5,560 nucleotides of DNA from RGIG3009 sp045590855 (GCA_045590855.1 JAZNRV010000070.1:1-5560), one strand, 5' to 3'; shown: positions 1 to 5,467, counted from the stretch's first letter. A program made the numbers and translations. The notes: generated by a model not told the origin, from the sequence alone.

Positions 1-528
1 GTGGTGGTTATGGATAACGGTAAAATCCAACAAATCGGCACCCCGCAAGATATTTATAACGAGCCGAAAAACGCTTTTGTGGCGGACTTTATCGGCGAGA
101 GTAACATTTTGGACGGCATTATGCACGAAGACTACGTTGTGGAGTTTTTTGGTCGTCAGTTCCGTTGCTTGGATGCCGGCTTTGAGAAAAACGAAGCAGT
201 GGACGTTGTCATCCGTCCCGAAGATATTGATATTGTTCCCGCACACCAAGGTCACTTAACCGGTACGGTGACGGCTGTCACCTTTAAAGGCGTTCATTTT
301 GAAACGATTGTTGACTTTAAAGGCTTTAAATGGATGATTCAGACCACCGATTATTATCCGGTGGATTCGGTGATTGGCATTGTGCTGAACCCCGAAGACA
401 TTCACATTATGAAAAAATCGGAATATTCCAACTTGTTTGGTGATTACAGCTCGTATTCTGAAGAATTTGACGATATGGCTAACCCGGAAATTGATTTGAC
501 CGAGGATGCCACGGAGGCAGAGGCATGA
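1..528 (+). CDS. potA: PotA, ATPase of the spermidine/putrescine ABC importer (3' part; 5' end outside window)
   Basis: This is the C-terminal 175 residues of the ATP-binding subunit that powers polyamine import on the cytoplasmic face of the membrane. The first residues (VVVMDNGKIQQIGTP, then DIYNEPKNAFVADFIGESN) match the segment just after the H-loop in PotA/CysA-type ATPases. Walker A, signature and Walker B motifs must therefore lie upstream, and the GTG at position 1 is not a real start. About half of a typical 350-380 aa PotA is present. A TOBE-type regulatory domain follows, recognisable by VVIRPEDIDIVP (about residues 69-80) and GTVTAVTFKGVHFETIV (about 88-104). The tail from about residue 150 is very acidic and looks like a lineage-specific extension. 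The stop codon overlaps the potB start (ATGA). The polyamine assignment rests on the adjacent potBCD genes; the ATPase alone could be another di-group CUT1-like importer. Confidence 0.93.
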   Translation: MVVMDNGKIQQIGTPQDIYNEPKNAFVADFIGESNILDGIMHEDYVVEFFGRQFRCLDAGFEKNEAVDVVIRPEDIDIVPAHQGHLTGTVTAVTFKGVHFETIVDFKGFKWMIQTTDYYPVDSVIGIVLNPEDIHIMKKSEYSNLFGDYSSYSEEFDDMANPEIDLTEDATEAEA

Positions 529-1346
529 TGAAGTCAAAAACGGCTGCCGCGCCGTTTGCGGTTTGGATGGCTTTGTTTACCGTTGTGCCGTTGGGGATTG
601 TGTTGTGGTTTGCGTTTACCGATGGTAACGGTCAGTTTACGTTGTCTAATTTGAACTCGATTGTGGAATATGCCGGCACCTTTGGCATTTCCATTGCCTT
701 GGGTGGTCTTGCCACGATTTTGTGTTTGGTTTTGGCGTTCCCGCTTGCTTATACGATTTCCCGTTCCCAAGGGCGCGTGCAACAAACCATGGTAATGATT
801 ATCATGTTGCCCATGTGGATGAACTTTTTGTTGCGTACTTATGCGTGGATGTCGCTTTTGGAAAACAACGGTTTTATCAATCAGTTTTTGCGCTTGATTG
901 GGTTGTTGCCCGAGGGTCATTCTTTGGCGCTTATCAACACTTCAGGCGCGGTGGTGCTGGGTATGGTATATAACTTTTTACCCTTTATGATATTGCCGCT
1001 GTATTCCGTGATGGCAAAAATTGATAACAGTGTGATTGAAGCCGCGCAAGATTTGGGTTCTAACACGTTGCAAGTGTTTAGAAAAGTGGTGTTGCCGCTT
1101 TCCATTCCGGGAATGCTCAGCGGTATTACCATGGTATTTGTACCGGCTGTCAGTACGTTTGTAATTACCAAATTGCTTGGTGGCAGCAAAACCTTGATGA
1201 TCGGCGACACGATTGAAACCATGTTTATTGGTCAAGGTGCGAACTATAACGTTGGTGCGACGCTTTCGCTGGTGCTGATGGTCATGATTTTGATATGCAT
1301 GGCGATTACCGGCATGGTGGATAAGGGAGAGGAGGACGAACTTTGA
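525..1346 (+). CDS. potB: PotB, polyamine ABC transporter permease
   Basis: This is one of the two integral membrane subunits that form the polyamine channel. The 273-aa protein is of normal length for PotB. It has about six hydrophobic segments (roughly residues 12-32, 54-78, 88-106, 140-162, 196-216 and 243-264). The permease EAA loop, which docks on the ATPase, is clear: EAAQDLGSNTLQVF begins at residue 172, with the conserved glycine at 178, followed by the PLSIPGM segment. NFLLRTYAWM (about 100-109) is typical of PotB. The ATG at 525 overlaps the potA stop as ATGA and has GGAGG at 513-517, 7 nt upstream. A second ATG at 528 would shorten the protein by one residue. The C-terminal tail is acidic (DKGEEDEL). 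The gene overlaps potC by one base if potC starts at 1346. Confidence 0.95.
   Translation: MMKSKTAAAPFAVWMALFTVVPLGIVLWFAFTDGNGQFTLSNLNSIVEYAGTFGISIALGGLATILCLVLAFPLAYTISRSQGRVQQTMVMIIMLPMWMNFLLRTYAWMSLLENNGFINQFLRLIGLLPEGHSLALINTSGAVVLGMVYNFLPFMILPLYSVMAKIDNSVIEAAQDLGSNTLQVFRKVVLPLSIPGMLSGITMVFVPAVSTFVITKLLGGSKTLMIGDTIETMFIGQGANYNVGATLSLVLMVMILICMAITGMVDKGEEDEL
1330..1335 (+). promoter_or_regulatory. Ribosome binding site of potC that leaves two possible starts
   Basis: A perfect AGGAGG lies inside the end of potB. It is 7 nt before a TTG at 1343 and 10 nt before an ATG at 1346. The ATG is preferred because it is the standard codon and forms the TGATG coupling with the potB stop. The TTG, with the tighter spacing, would add one residue only. 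Confidence 0.7.
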
Positions 1347-2152
1347 TGAAAACGCTCTCTCGTATTTACAATGGTTTGATTTTTGCCTTTTTGTATGCGC
1401 CGATTGTGGTGTTGATTATTTTTTCGTTCAACGATTCCAAAAGCCGCGTGGTATGGAACGGATTTTCCTTACGCTGGTACCAAGAATTGTTCCAAGACAG
1501 CGAGATTTTGTCGGCGTTGTGGGTGACGGTATCGGTGGCGGTGATTGCTACCATTGTTTCCACCATCATCGGTACGGCGGCGGCCATTGGTATTCGCAGT
1601 GTTAACAAACGTATGCGTCGGGTATTGCTGGCTATCAACAACTTCCCGATGGTTAACCCCGAAATCGTGACGGGTATTGCCCTTATGTTGTTGTTTGTGT
1701 TTATTTACCAAACGACGGGGTGGTTGCAACCGGGGTATTTTACGTTGCTGTTGTCGCATATTACGTTTTGTATTCCGTATGTGATTTTACAAGTGCTGCC
1801 CAAATTGCGCCAAGCAAACCCGCATTTGTACGAAGCGGCGGTGGATTTGGGTTGTCACCCGTTTGCGGCATTTATGAAAGTGATGGTGCCGGAAATTTCC
1901 CCCGGTATTTTGACGGGCGCTTTGATGGCGTTTACCATGTCGCTGGACGATTTTGTTATTAGTTTGTTTACCTCCGGCGCTTCGGCACAGAACTTGTCCG
2001 TGACGATTTATGCCATGGTCAAACGCCGCGTCACGCCCGAAATCAACGCCCTTTCGACGTTGATGTTCGGTACGGTGCTTATCTTGCTTATTTTGGTGAA
2101 CGTGTTACAAATGCGTTCCGAGCCGAACAAGAAAAAGGGGGCATCCAAATGA
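1346..2152 (+). CDS. potC: PotC, polyamine ABC transporter permease
   Basis: This is the second permease subunit, expected to pair with PotB in the membrane. With the ATG at 1346 it is 268 aa, the usual size. It has about six hydrophobic stretches (roughly residues 9-28, 58-82, 106-121, 131-151, 187-208 and 238-255). The EAA loop EAAVDLGCHPFAAFMKVMVPE begins at residue 163, with the conserved glycine at 169. The following TGALMAFTMSLDDFVISLFTSG segment (about 190-211) is highly characteristic of PotC; SLDDFVI is a family hallmark. NNFPMVNPEIVTGIALM (about 98-114) also fits. The tail is basic (NKKKGASK). The stop overlaps the potD ATG (ATGA at 2149). Confidence 0.95.
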   Translation: MKTLSRIYNGLIFAFLYAPIVVLIIFSFNDSKSRVVWNGFSLRWYQELFQDSEILSALWVTVSVAVIATIVSTIIGTAAAIGIRSVNKRMRRVLLAINNFPMVNPEIVTGIALMLLFVFIYQTTGWLQPGYFTLLLSHITFCIPYVILQVLPKLRQANPHLYEAAVDLGCHPFAAFMKVMVPEISPGILTGALMAFTMSLDDFVISLFTSGASAQNLSVTIYAMVKRRVTPEINALSTLMFGTVLILLILVNVLQMRSEPNKKKGASK

Positions 2153-3321
2153 AACGCCTTTTAGCTGTTTTTTTGTGCTGCCTTTTATTGTGCGGTGTGG
2201 TGCCGTCCGTGTTGGCAGCAGGCGAGCTTGACCGTAGTGTAACGCTTAACGTTTACAACTGGGGCGAATATATTGACCCGACGGTTAACGACTTGTTTAC
2301 CGAAGAGACGGGTATTAAAGTCAATTACAAAAACTTTACCGATAATGAAAGTATGTATGCGGTGCTGGATTCCGGTGCAGCGGTATATGATGTCATTGTT
2401 CCCTCTGACTATATGGTGGGAAAAATGTTGCGAGAAGATAAACTTGCTAAACTGGATTTTGAAAACATTCCCAATTTTTCGCAAATCAGCAGTTCTTTGC
2501 GCAATCCCTCGTACGACCCGACCAACGAATATTCGGTGCCGTACACGTGGGGTACGGTGGGTATTTTTTACAACACCAAATACGTTGACGAAGAAGATTT
2601 GCAGCAAGGTTGGGATTTGCTGTGGGATAAAAAGTACAGCGGTCGCATTTTTATGTTTGACAACCCGCGCGATGCGTTTGGTATTGCGTTGCTCAAATGC
2701 GGTTTTTCGCTGAACACACTGGATTTATCGCAGTGGGATGCGGCTTACGAGGAACTCAGAAAGCAAAAACCGGTGTTGCATCAATACGTCATGGACCAAG
2801 TGTATGACAAAATGATTAACGAAGAAGCATGGATTGCGCCTTACTATGCCGGTGATGGTATTATCATGATGGACGAAGAGGAAGGTAATCCCGATATCGA
2901 CTTCTTTGTACCGAAAGACGGTACCAATCTTTTTGCGGATGCGCTGTGTGTTCCTGCCAATTCACCGCACAAGCGGGAGGCAGAGGAATATATTAACTTT
3001 TTATGCCGTACCGATATTGCGCTGTTGAATGCGGAATACATTGGGTATTCCACACCGCACGATGGGGCGAAGGCTTTGTTAGACCCCGAAATTGGTGAAG
3101 ATAAAAACTTTTATCCCGACGAAGAATTGTTGGCGAAAACGGAAATGTATTTGACATTGCCAGACAACGTTAACGCTTACATGGATTCCTTGTGGATGAA
3201 GTTAAAACGTGCCGACCCGCGCTGGGGTATTTTTACCGCCTTGGTAGGGGTGTTGGCAATTGTATTTTTGGCAATCTATGTTGTGAAGCTGTTTCGTAAA
3301 GCAAGAGGAAAGAGAACATGA
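2149..3321 (+). CDS. potD: PotD, extracellular polyamine-binding protein with a C-terminal membrane anchor
   Basis: This protein captures spermidine or putrescine outside the cell and delivers it to PotBC. It has 390 aa. Residues 1-23 form a signal peptide (KR, hydrophobic core, plausible type I cleavage after VLA at 21-23). The binding-protein fold begins with LNVYNWGEYIDP (33-44). By recalled alignment with E. coli PotD, ligand-contacting positions appear kept or conservatively changed: W38 and Y41, S86 and Y88, D175 in place of a glutamate, Y233 in place of a tryptophan, F262 and D264, and Y300 in IGYSTP. Cysteines lie at 10, 11 and 15, but none has a G/A/S at -1, so the usual lipobox is absent. 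Instead residues 359-379 form a hydrophobic helix followed by a basic tail (KLFRKARGKRT), giving an extracellular domain anchored at its C-terminus. The ATG overlaps the potC stop, with AAGGGGG at 2135-2141 as the binding site. Confidence 0.94.
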   Translation: MKRLLAVFLCCLLLCGVVPSVLAAGELDRSVTLNVYNWGEYIDPTVNDLFTEETGIKVNYKNFTDNESMYAVLDSGAAVYDVIVPSDYMVGKMLREDKLAKLDFENIPNFSQISSSLRNPSYDPTNEYSVPYTWGTVGIFYNTKYVDEEDLQQGWDLLWDKKYSGRIFMFDNPRDAFGIALLKCGFSLNTLDLSQWDAAYEELRKQKPVLHQYVMDQVYDKMINEEAWIAPYYAGDGIIMMDEEEGNPDIDFFVPKDGTNLFADALCVPANSPHKREAEEYINFLCRTDIALLNAEYIGYSTPHDGAKALLDPEIGEDKNFYPDEELLAKTEMYLTLPDNVNAYMDSLWMKLKRADPRWGIFTALVGVLAIVFLAIYVVKLFRKARGKRT

Positions 3322-3989
3322 CACCCATAAAAGCCGTATTGTTTGATTTGGACGGTACGTTGGTAGACACATTGGAAGATTTGGCGGATGCTGTTGAAGC
3401 GACGTTACGTGATTTTGGCGCAGGTTCTGCTGACGGTACACGAGTACACACGTTGGATGCGTATCGGCATTTTGTGGGAAACGGCGGATATAAGTTGATA
3501 GAACGCGCCATGCCCCAAAACACCGACAATGAAACATTGGCTGCGGCATACAAACGTTTTTTGGAAATTTACGGTGCGAATTTTTGCAACAAAACCGCAC
3601 CCTATGCGGGTGTTTTATTGTTGCTTTCGGAACTGGACAAACGGCAAATCCCTTGGGGGATTGTGACTAACAAACCGGAAAAACAAGCAACACAAGTGGT
3701 GGAGGCTTTGTTTTCGAATTATATTGTCGGTTGCCTTTATGGCGGTGGTGTTGCGGGTAGACCGCACAAACCCGATGCCACGGTGACCAACATGGCGTTG
3801 AATGATTTGGGGGTCTTGGCGGAAGAGACCATTTATGTGGGAGATTCCGATGTGGACGTGCAAACAGCGCACAACGCAGGTATGATTTGTGCGGGTGCTG
3901 TTTGGGGGTTCCGTGGGGAAGAAGAGTTGCGGTTTGCGGGTGCGGAAATTTTGCTGCAAACCCCCATGGACTTGTTGCGCTATTTATAA
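3318..3989 (+). CDS. HAD-superfamily hydrolase, Gph-like (phosphoglycolate phosphatase family)
   Basis: This is a 223-aa cytoplasmic phosphatase of HAD subfamily IA. All four motifs are intact: motif I DLDGT with nucleophile D10 and acid D12; motif II with T117 in GIVTNKP; motif III lysine K151 in GRPHKPDA; and motif IV GDSDVD with D176 and D180. A helical cap domain lies at about residues 17-95. Overall length and the DTLEDLADAV cap start resemble Gph and pyrophosphatase PpaX-like enzymes, but the substrate cannot be read from sequence. The ATG overlaps the potD stop (ATGA), with GAGG at 3305-3308, so the gene is probably co-translated with the importer. It is not a normal part of the transporter and may act in an unrelated repair or phosphate-salvage step. 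No hairpin terminator follows it before the tRNA promoter. Confidence 0.88.
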   Translation: MTPIKAVLFDLDGTLVDTLEDLADAVEATLRDFGAGSADGTRVHTLDAYRHFVGNGGYKLIERAMPQNTDNETLAAAYKRFLEIYGANFCNKTAPYAGVLLLLSELDKRQIPWGIVTNKPEKQATQVVEALFSNYIVGCLYGGGVAGRPHKPDATVTNMALNDLGVLAEETIYVGDSDVDVQTAHNAGMICAGAVWGFRGEEELRFAGAEILLQTPMDLLRYL

Positions 3990-4015
3990 TTTTATTGACA
4001 AATACCACTTTTTTG

Positions 4016-4044
4016 TTGACATTTCTCTTTATAAATGATATGAT
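4016..4044 (+). promoter_or_regulatory. Sigma-A promoter of the tRNA-Ser pair
   Basis: TTGACA at 4016-4021 and TATGAT at 4039-4044 are separated by exactly 17 bp. The predicted start is near 4050-4052, about 10 bases before the mature tRNA. A second TTGACA at 3995-4000, 21 bp upstream, has no matching -10 at 16-18 bp and may be decoy or an upstream contact. Confidence 0.88.
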
Positions 4045-4060
4045 ACATATCGTTGACTAC

Positions 4061-4147
4061 GGAGAGGTGTCCGAGCGGTTTAAGGAGCTGGTCTTGAAAA
4101 CCAGTGACTCGAAAGAGCCAAGGGTTCGAATCCCTTCCTCTCCGCCA
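4061..4147 (+). tRNA. tRNA-Ser (anticodon UGA), CCA encoded
   Basis: The acceptor stem pairs GGAGAGG (4061-4067) with CCTCTCC (4137-4143), followed by discriminator G4144 and CCA at 4145-4147. The anticodon stem CTGGT/ACCAG (4088-4092/4100-4104) encloses the loop CTTGAAA with anticodon TGA at 4095-4097. A long class II variable arm with a CTC/GAG stem is present. The T arm is AAGGG-TTCGAAT-CCCTT (4120-4136). The tRNA reads UCA and, by wobble, other UCN serine codons. Confidence 0.97.
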
Positions 4148-4171
4148 CACTTTCCCTTAAAACTGAATACC

Positions 4172-4200
4172 TAAACCGTTTGCTCACCGCAAGCGGTTTA
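4172..4200 (+). other. Hairpin between the two tRNA-Ser genes
   Basis: TAAACCGTTTGC (4172-4183) pairs with GCAAGCGGTTTA (4189-4200) over 12 bp including one G-T pair, with loop TCACC. There is no proper T-tract after it, so it is more likely a processing or spacer hairpin, or a weak terminator, than an efficient one. It sits 6 bases before the next tRNA. Confidence 0.7.
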
Positions 4201-4206
4201 TGATAT

Positions 4207-4297
4207 GGAGAAGTACTCAAGTTGGTGACGAGGCGCCCCTGCTAAGGGCGTAGGTCGGGTAACCGGCGCGAGGGTTCGAGTCCCTCCTTCTCCGCCA
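4207..4297 (+). tRNA. tRNA-Ser (anticodon GCU), CCA encoded
   Basis: The acceptor stem pairs GGAGAAG (4207-4213) with CTTCTCC (4287-4293), followed by G4294 and CCA at 4295-4297. The anticodon stem CGCCC/GGGCG encloses CTGCTAA with anticodon GCT at 4241-4243. The long variable arm GTCGG-GTAA-CCGGC (4254-4267) is typical of serine tRNAs. The T arm is GAGGG-TTCGAGT-CCCTC (4270-4286). It reads AGC/AGU codons. There is no room for its own promoter after the upstream hairpin, so it is probably cotranscribed with tRNA-Ser(UGA). Confidence 0.97.
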
Positions 4298-4340
4298 AAA
4301 GGAAACGACAATTTTCGACAGAAGATTGTCGTTTCTTTTT
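4298..4340 (+). terminator. Intrinsic terminator of the tRNA-Ser operon
   Basis: AAAGGAAACGACAAT (4298-4312) pairs with ATTGTCGTTTCTTTT (4325-4339), with one G-T pair. The loop can close further as TTTC-GACA-GAAG. The 3' arm ends in TTTTT at 4336-4340. It begins immediately after the CCA end of the tRNA. Confidence 0.85.
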
Positions 4341-4395
4341 GTTCTCTTCACTTTTCTCTTTTCATTCTTCTCTCTTCTCTCAAATTGTCGTTTCC
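4301..4395. repeat. 14-nt inverted repeat sharing one arm with the tRNA terminator
   Basis: GGAAACGACAATTT at 4301-4314 is the exact reverse complement of AAATTGTCGTTTCC at 4382-4395. The right arm also contains a direct repeat, ATTGTCGTTTC, of the terminator 3' arm (4325-4335 and 4384-4394). The left arm can therefore pair with either of two downstream copies. The pairs are read directly from the bases; a regulatory switch or an element boundary is inference. Confidence 0.75.
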
Positions 4396-4430
4396 AGATA
4401 AAAGATAAGAGAGAAAAGAGAAAAGAAAAG
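4346..4430. repeat. Pyrimidine-rich/purine-rich long imperfect hairpin
   Basis: A run almost entirely of C and T (4341-4381) is followed by a run almost entirely of A and G (4398-4434). CTTTTCTCTTTTC at 4351-4363 is perfectly complementary to GAAAAGAGAAAAG at 4413-4425. TTCTCTCTT at 4368-4376 complements AAGAGAGAA at 4407-4415. The two pairings overlap slightly, so register shifts are possible. The loop holds the second ATTGTCGTTTC copy. No reading frame is supported here. Confidence 0.7.
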
Positions 4431-4433
4431 GAA

Positions 4434-4450
4434 GTTTTGCTCCGCAAAAC
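4434..4450. other. Small hairpin just upstream of the -35 box
   Basis: GTTTTGC-TCC-GCAAAAC forms a perfect 7-bp stem with a 3-base loop. It ends 1 base before the TTGAAT -35 element of the next operon. It could be an operator-like palindrome or one more unit of the small-hairpin repeats seen downstream. AAGTTTTGC (4432-4440) reappears inverted as GCAAAACTT at 5392-5400. Confidence 0.6.
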
Positions 4451-4451
4451 A

Positions 4452-4480
4452 TTGAATTATATTATAAAATATGCTATACT
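4452..4480 (+). promoter_or_regulatory. Sigma-A promoter of the IVP/ART-like operon
   Basis: TTGAAT (4452-4457) and TATACT (4475-4480) are separated by 17 bp of very AT-rich DNA. The predicted transcription start is about 4486-4488, leaving a leader of only about 12-14 bases before the ATG at 4500. Confidence 0.8.
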
Positions 4481-4486
4481 TCCATC

Positions 4487-4494
4487 GAGGTGAT
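4487..4494 (+). promoter_or_regulatory. Ribosome binding site at the expected transcript 5' end
   Basis: GAGGTGAT is a strong Shine-Dalgarno sequence with 5 bases between its end and the ATG at 4500, which fixes that start. It coincides with the predicted transcription start, so the transcript may begin within or just before it. Confidence 0.75.
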
Positions 4495-4499
4495 AATAA

Positions 4500-4850
4500 A
4501 TGAGCAGCCCATTGATTGATAAATCTCTCGATTTTGCAACACCAATTGTTTTGTTTTATGAAGAATTTTCAAAAGCAAAAAAATATACAACTATCGCCAA
4601 GCAATTGCTTCGTTCCGCGACAAGCATCGGTGCAAACATAAACGAAGCCATTTACGGAAATAGCAAAGCGGATTTTATATCTAAACTTCATATTTCTCTT
4701 AAGGAAACGGGAGAAAGTATTTATTGGTTGAAACTTTTTAAAAACACAAAGCTTGTGAATTGTGATTTTGATAGCTTACTCTCACTTGCTGAAGAAATTA
4801 AGAGAATGCTTATCGCATCTTTGAATACCGCAAAGGAAAATGTAAAATGA
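4500..4850 (+). CDS. Four-helix-bundle protein, 23S rRNA IVP (S23/bAvd-like) family
   Basis: The 116-aa all-helical protein carries the hallmarks of the 23S rRNA intervening-sequence protein family (TIGR02436/PF05635 type): RSATSIGANINEA at residues 38-50 and SKADFISKLHISLKETGESIYWLKL at 55-79. The last helix (SLAEEIKRMLIASLNTAKEN) completes the bundle. The length is typical. Family members are encoded in rRNA intervening sequences, act as Avd accessory proteins in diversity-generating retroelements, or occur as orphans. They form basic oligomers thought to bind nucleic acid, and a biochemical role is mostly unknown. Here no rRNA and no reverse transcriptase is visible, so it is an orphan. 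The start is fixed by GAGGTGAT. The stop overlaps the next start (ATGA at 4847), implying coupled translation. Base and codon use is more AT-rich than in the pot operon, which suggests separate ancestry. Confidence 0.9.
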   Translation: MSSPLIDKSLDFATPIVLFYEEFSKAKKYTTIAKQLLRSATSIGANINEAIYGNSKADFISKLHISLKETGESIYWLKLFKNTKLVNCDFDSLLSLAEEIKRMLIASLNTAKENVK

Positions 4851-5275
4851 AAGTTTATCATTATACCGACAAAGCGAATCTTGACAGCATAATGCACAGT
4901 GGTCTTAAAACTACATCAAGATACGAGTCTTTTACTGAACTTAGAAAAAATGTTGTGTTCTGCTGGTTATCTCCGTCTGACAATAAAATTTTCTCCGATG
5001 ATACGATATGTCTTGAAATCACTGTAGATGAAAATGATTGTATCGTTGCAAGTATGGATTATATCAGCTTTGCTATGATGTATAAATACGGTGGAGCAAA
5101 GTATGGCGGAATGAATATCCCTATAAACGAGACAGCCTCCGTGTTATTTGTAAAATTATACGAAACAACTGCTATTCCACTATCTCAATACAAAGACGGA
5201 AATTTATTCTCTCCGGAAGTATTAGTAAAAGGAAATATTACTCCGGAAAACATACGTATTTGCGTTGACAAGTAA
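4847..5275 (+). CDS. Hypothetical protein, possible ADP-ribosyltransferase-fold (DarT-like)
   Basis: I do not recognise this 142-aa protein with certainty. Its N-terminus, VYHYTDKANLDSIMHSGLK (residues 3-21), resembles the H-x-T...NL..I...GL opening of DarT/DUF4433 and related ADP-ribosyltransferase folds. Near the C-terminus, LFSPEVLVKGNITPENI (120-136) resembles the segment of such proteins that carries the catalytic glutamate, making H5 and E124 candidate active-site residues. The middle is beta-rich (VVFCWLSP 36-43, TICLEITVDE 53-62, SVLFVKLYE 98-106), with a Gly/Tyr-rich turn YGGAKYGGMN at 81-90. There are no membrane segments or signal peptide, so it is cytosolic. The ATG overlaps the upstream stop, with AAAGGA at 4832-4837. 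The role could be a toxin, nucleic-acid modification or defence; all of that is inference, and the fold call is about even odds. Confidence 0.6.
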   Translation: MKVYHYTDKANLDSIMHSGLKTTSRYESFTELRKNVVFCWLSPSDNKIFSDDTICLEITVDENDCIVASMDYISFAMMYKYGGAKYGGMNIPINETASVLFVKLYETTAIPLSQYKDGNLFSPEVLVKGNITPENIRICVDK

Positions 5276-5307
5276 TGAGGTGTACTTTTGCTTACATAGG
5301 GAGCAAT

Positions 5308-5363
5308 ATTTCACATTTTCCGAAGGAAATTATTTCACCGTGAGCGAACGCGAACAATTTCAC
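5308..5363. repeat. Hairpin array with ATTTCAC separators
   Basis: ATTTCAC occurs at 5308-5314, 5332-5338 and 5357-5363, spaced by 24 and 25 bases. Between the first two lies a small hairpin, TTTCC-GAA-GGAAA. Between the second and third lies a GC-richer segment with a weak GCG/CGC palindrome. It matches the pattern of modular small palindromes joined by a fixed linker. The rest of 5276-5432 holds no gene that I can support. Confidence 0.65.
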
Positions 5364-5432
5364 TAAAAGATGTGAGAGTTCGAATTCATACGCAAAACTT
5401 ACAAAAATATTTTTTTTGTAGCCCATAGACAG

Positions 5433-5463
5433 AAAAAAGCATCGACTTTGTCGGTGCTTTTTT
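5433..5463 (+). terminator. Intrinsic (probably bidirectional) terminator
   Basis: AAAAAAGCATCGAC (5433-5446) pairs with GTCGGTGCTTTTTT (5450-5463) over 14 bp including one T-G pair, with loop TTT. The GC-containing stem and the T6 tract fit termination of the IVP/ART-like operon. The A6 at the other side would serve transcripts arriving from the minus strand. It lies 157 bases after the stop codon, with the ATTTCAC array inside the 3' UTR. Confidence 0.88.
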
Positions 5464-5467
5464 AAAT

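Noticed and set aside
2176..2193. Lipobox around cysteines 10, 11 and 15 of PotD
   Set aside because: The residue before each cysteine is leucine or cysteine, not Gly/Ala/Ser, and a type I cleavage site follows at VLA.
3202..4008. Several minus-strand frames opposite potD and the phosphatase gene
   Set aside because: The opposite strand encodes full-length proteins with intact motifs and normal ribosome binding sites; these are shadows.
3995..4023. Second promoter using the TTGACA at 3995
   Set aside because: No -10-like hexamer occurs 16-18 bp downstream.
3887..4174. Plus-strand 95-aa reading frame
   Set aside because: It runs out of frame through the end of the phosphatase gene, the tRNA promoter and tRNA-Ser(UGA), and has no family signature.
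4217..4447. Minus-strand 76-aa reading frame ending in RRRRDSNPRAGYPTYALSRGASSPT
   Set aside because: The C-terminal part is the antisense translation of tRNA-Ser(GCU), a familiar false gene; the rest reads the pyrimidine/purine hairpin.
5399..5419. AT-only hairpin TACAAAAA...TTTTTGTA as an additional terminator
   Set aside because: The stem has almost no GC pairs and the strong terminator at 5433-5463 lies just downstream.
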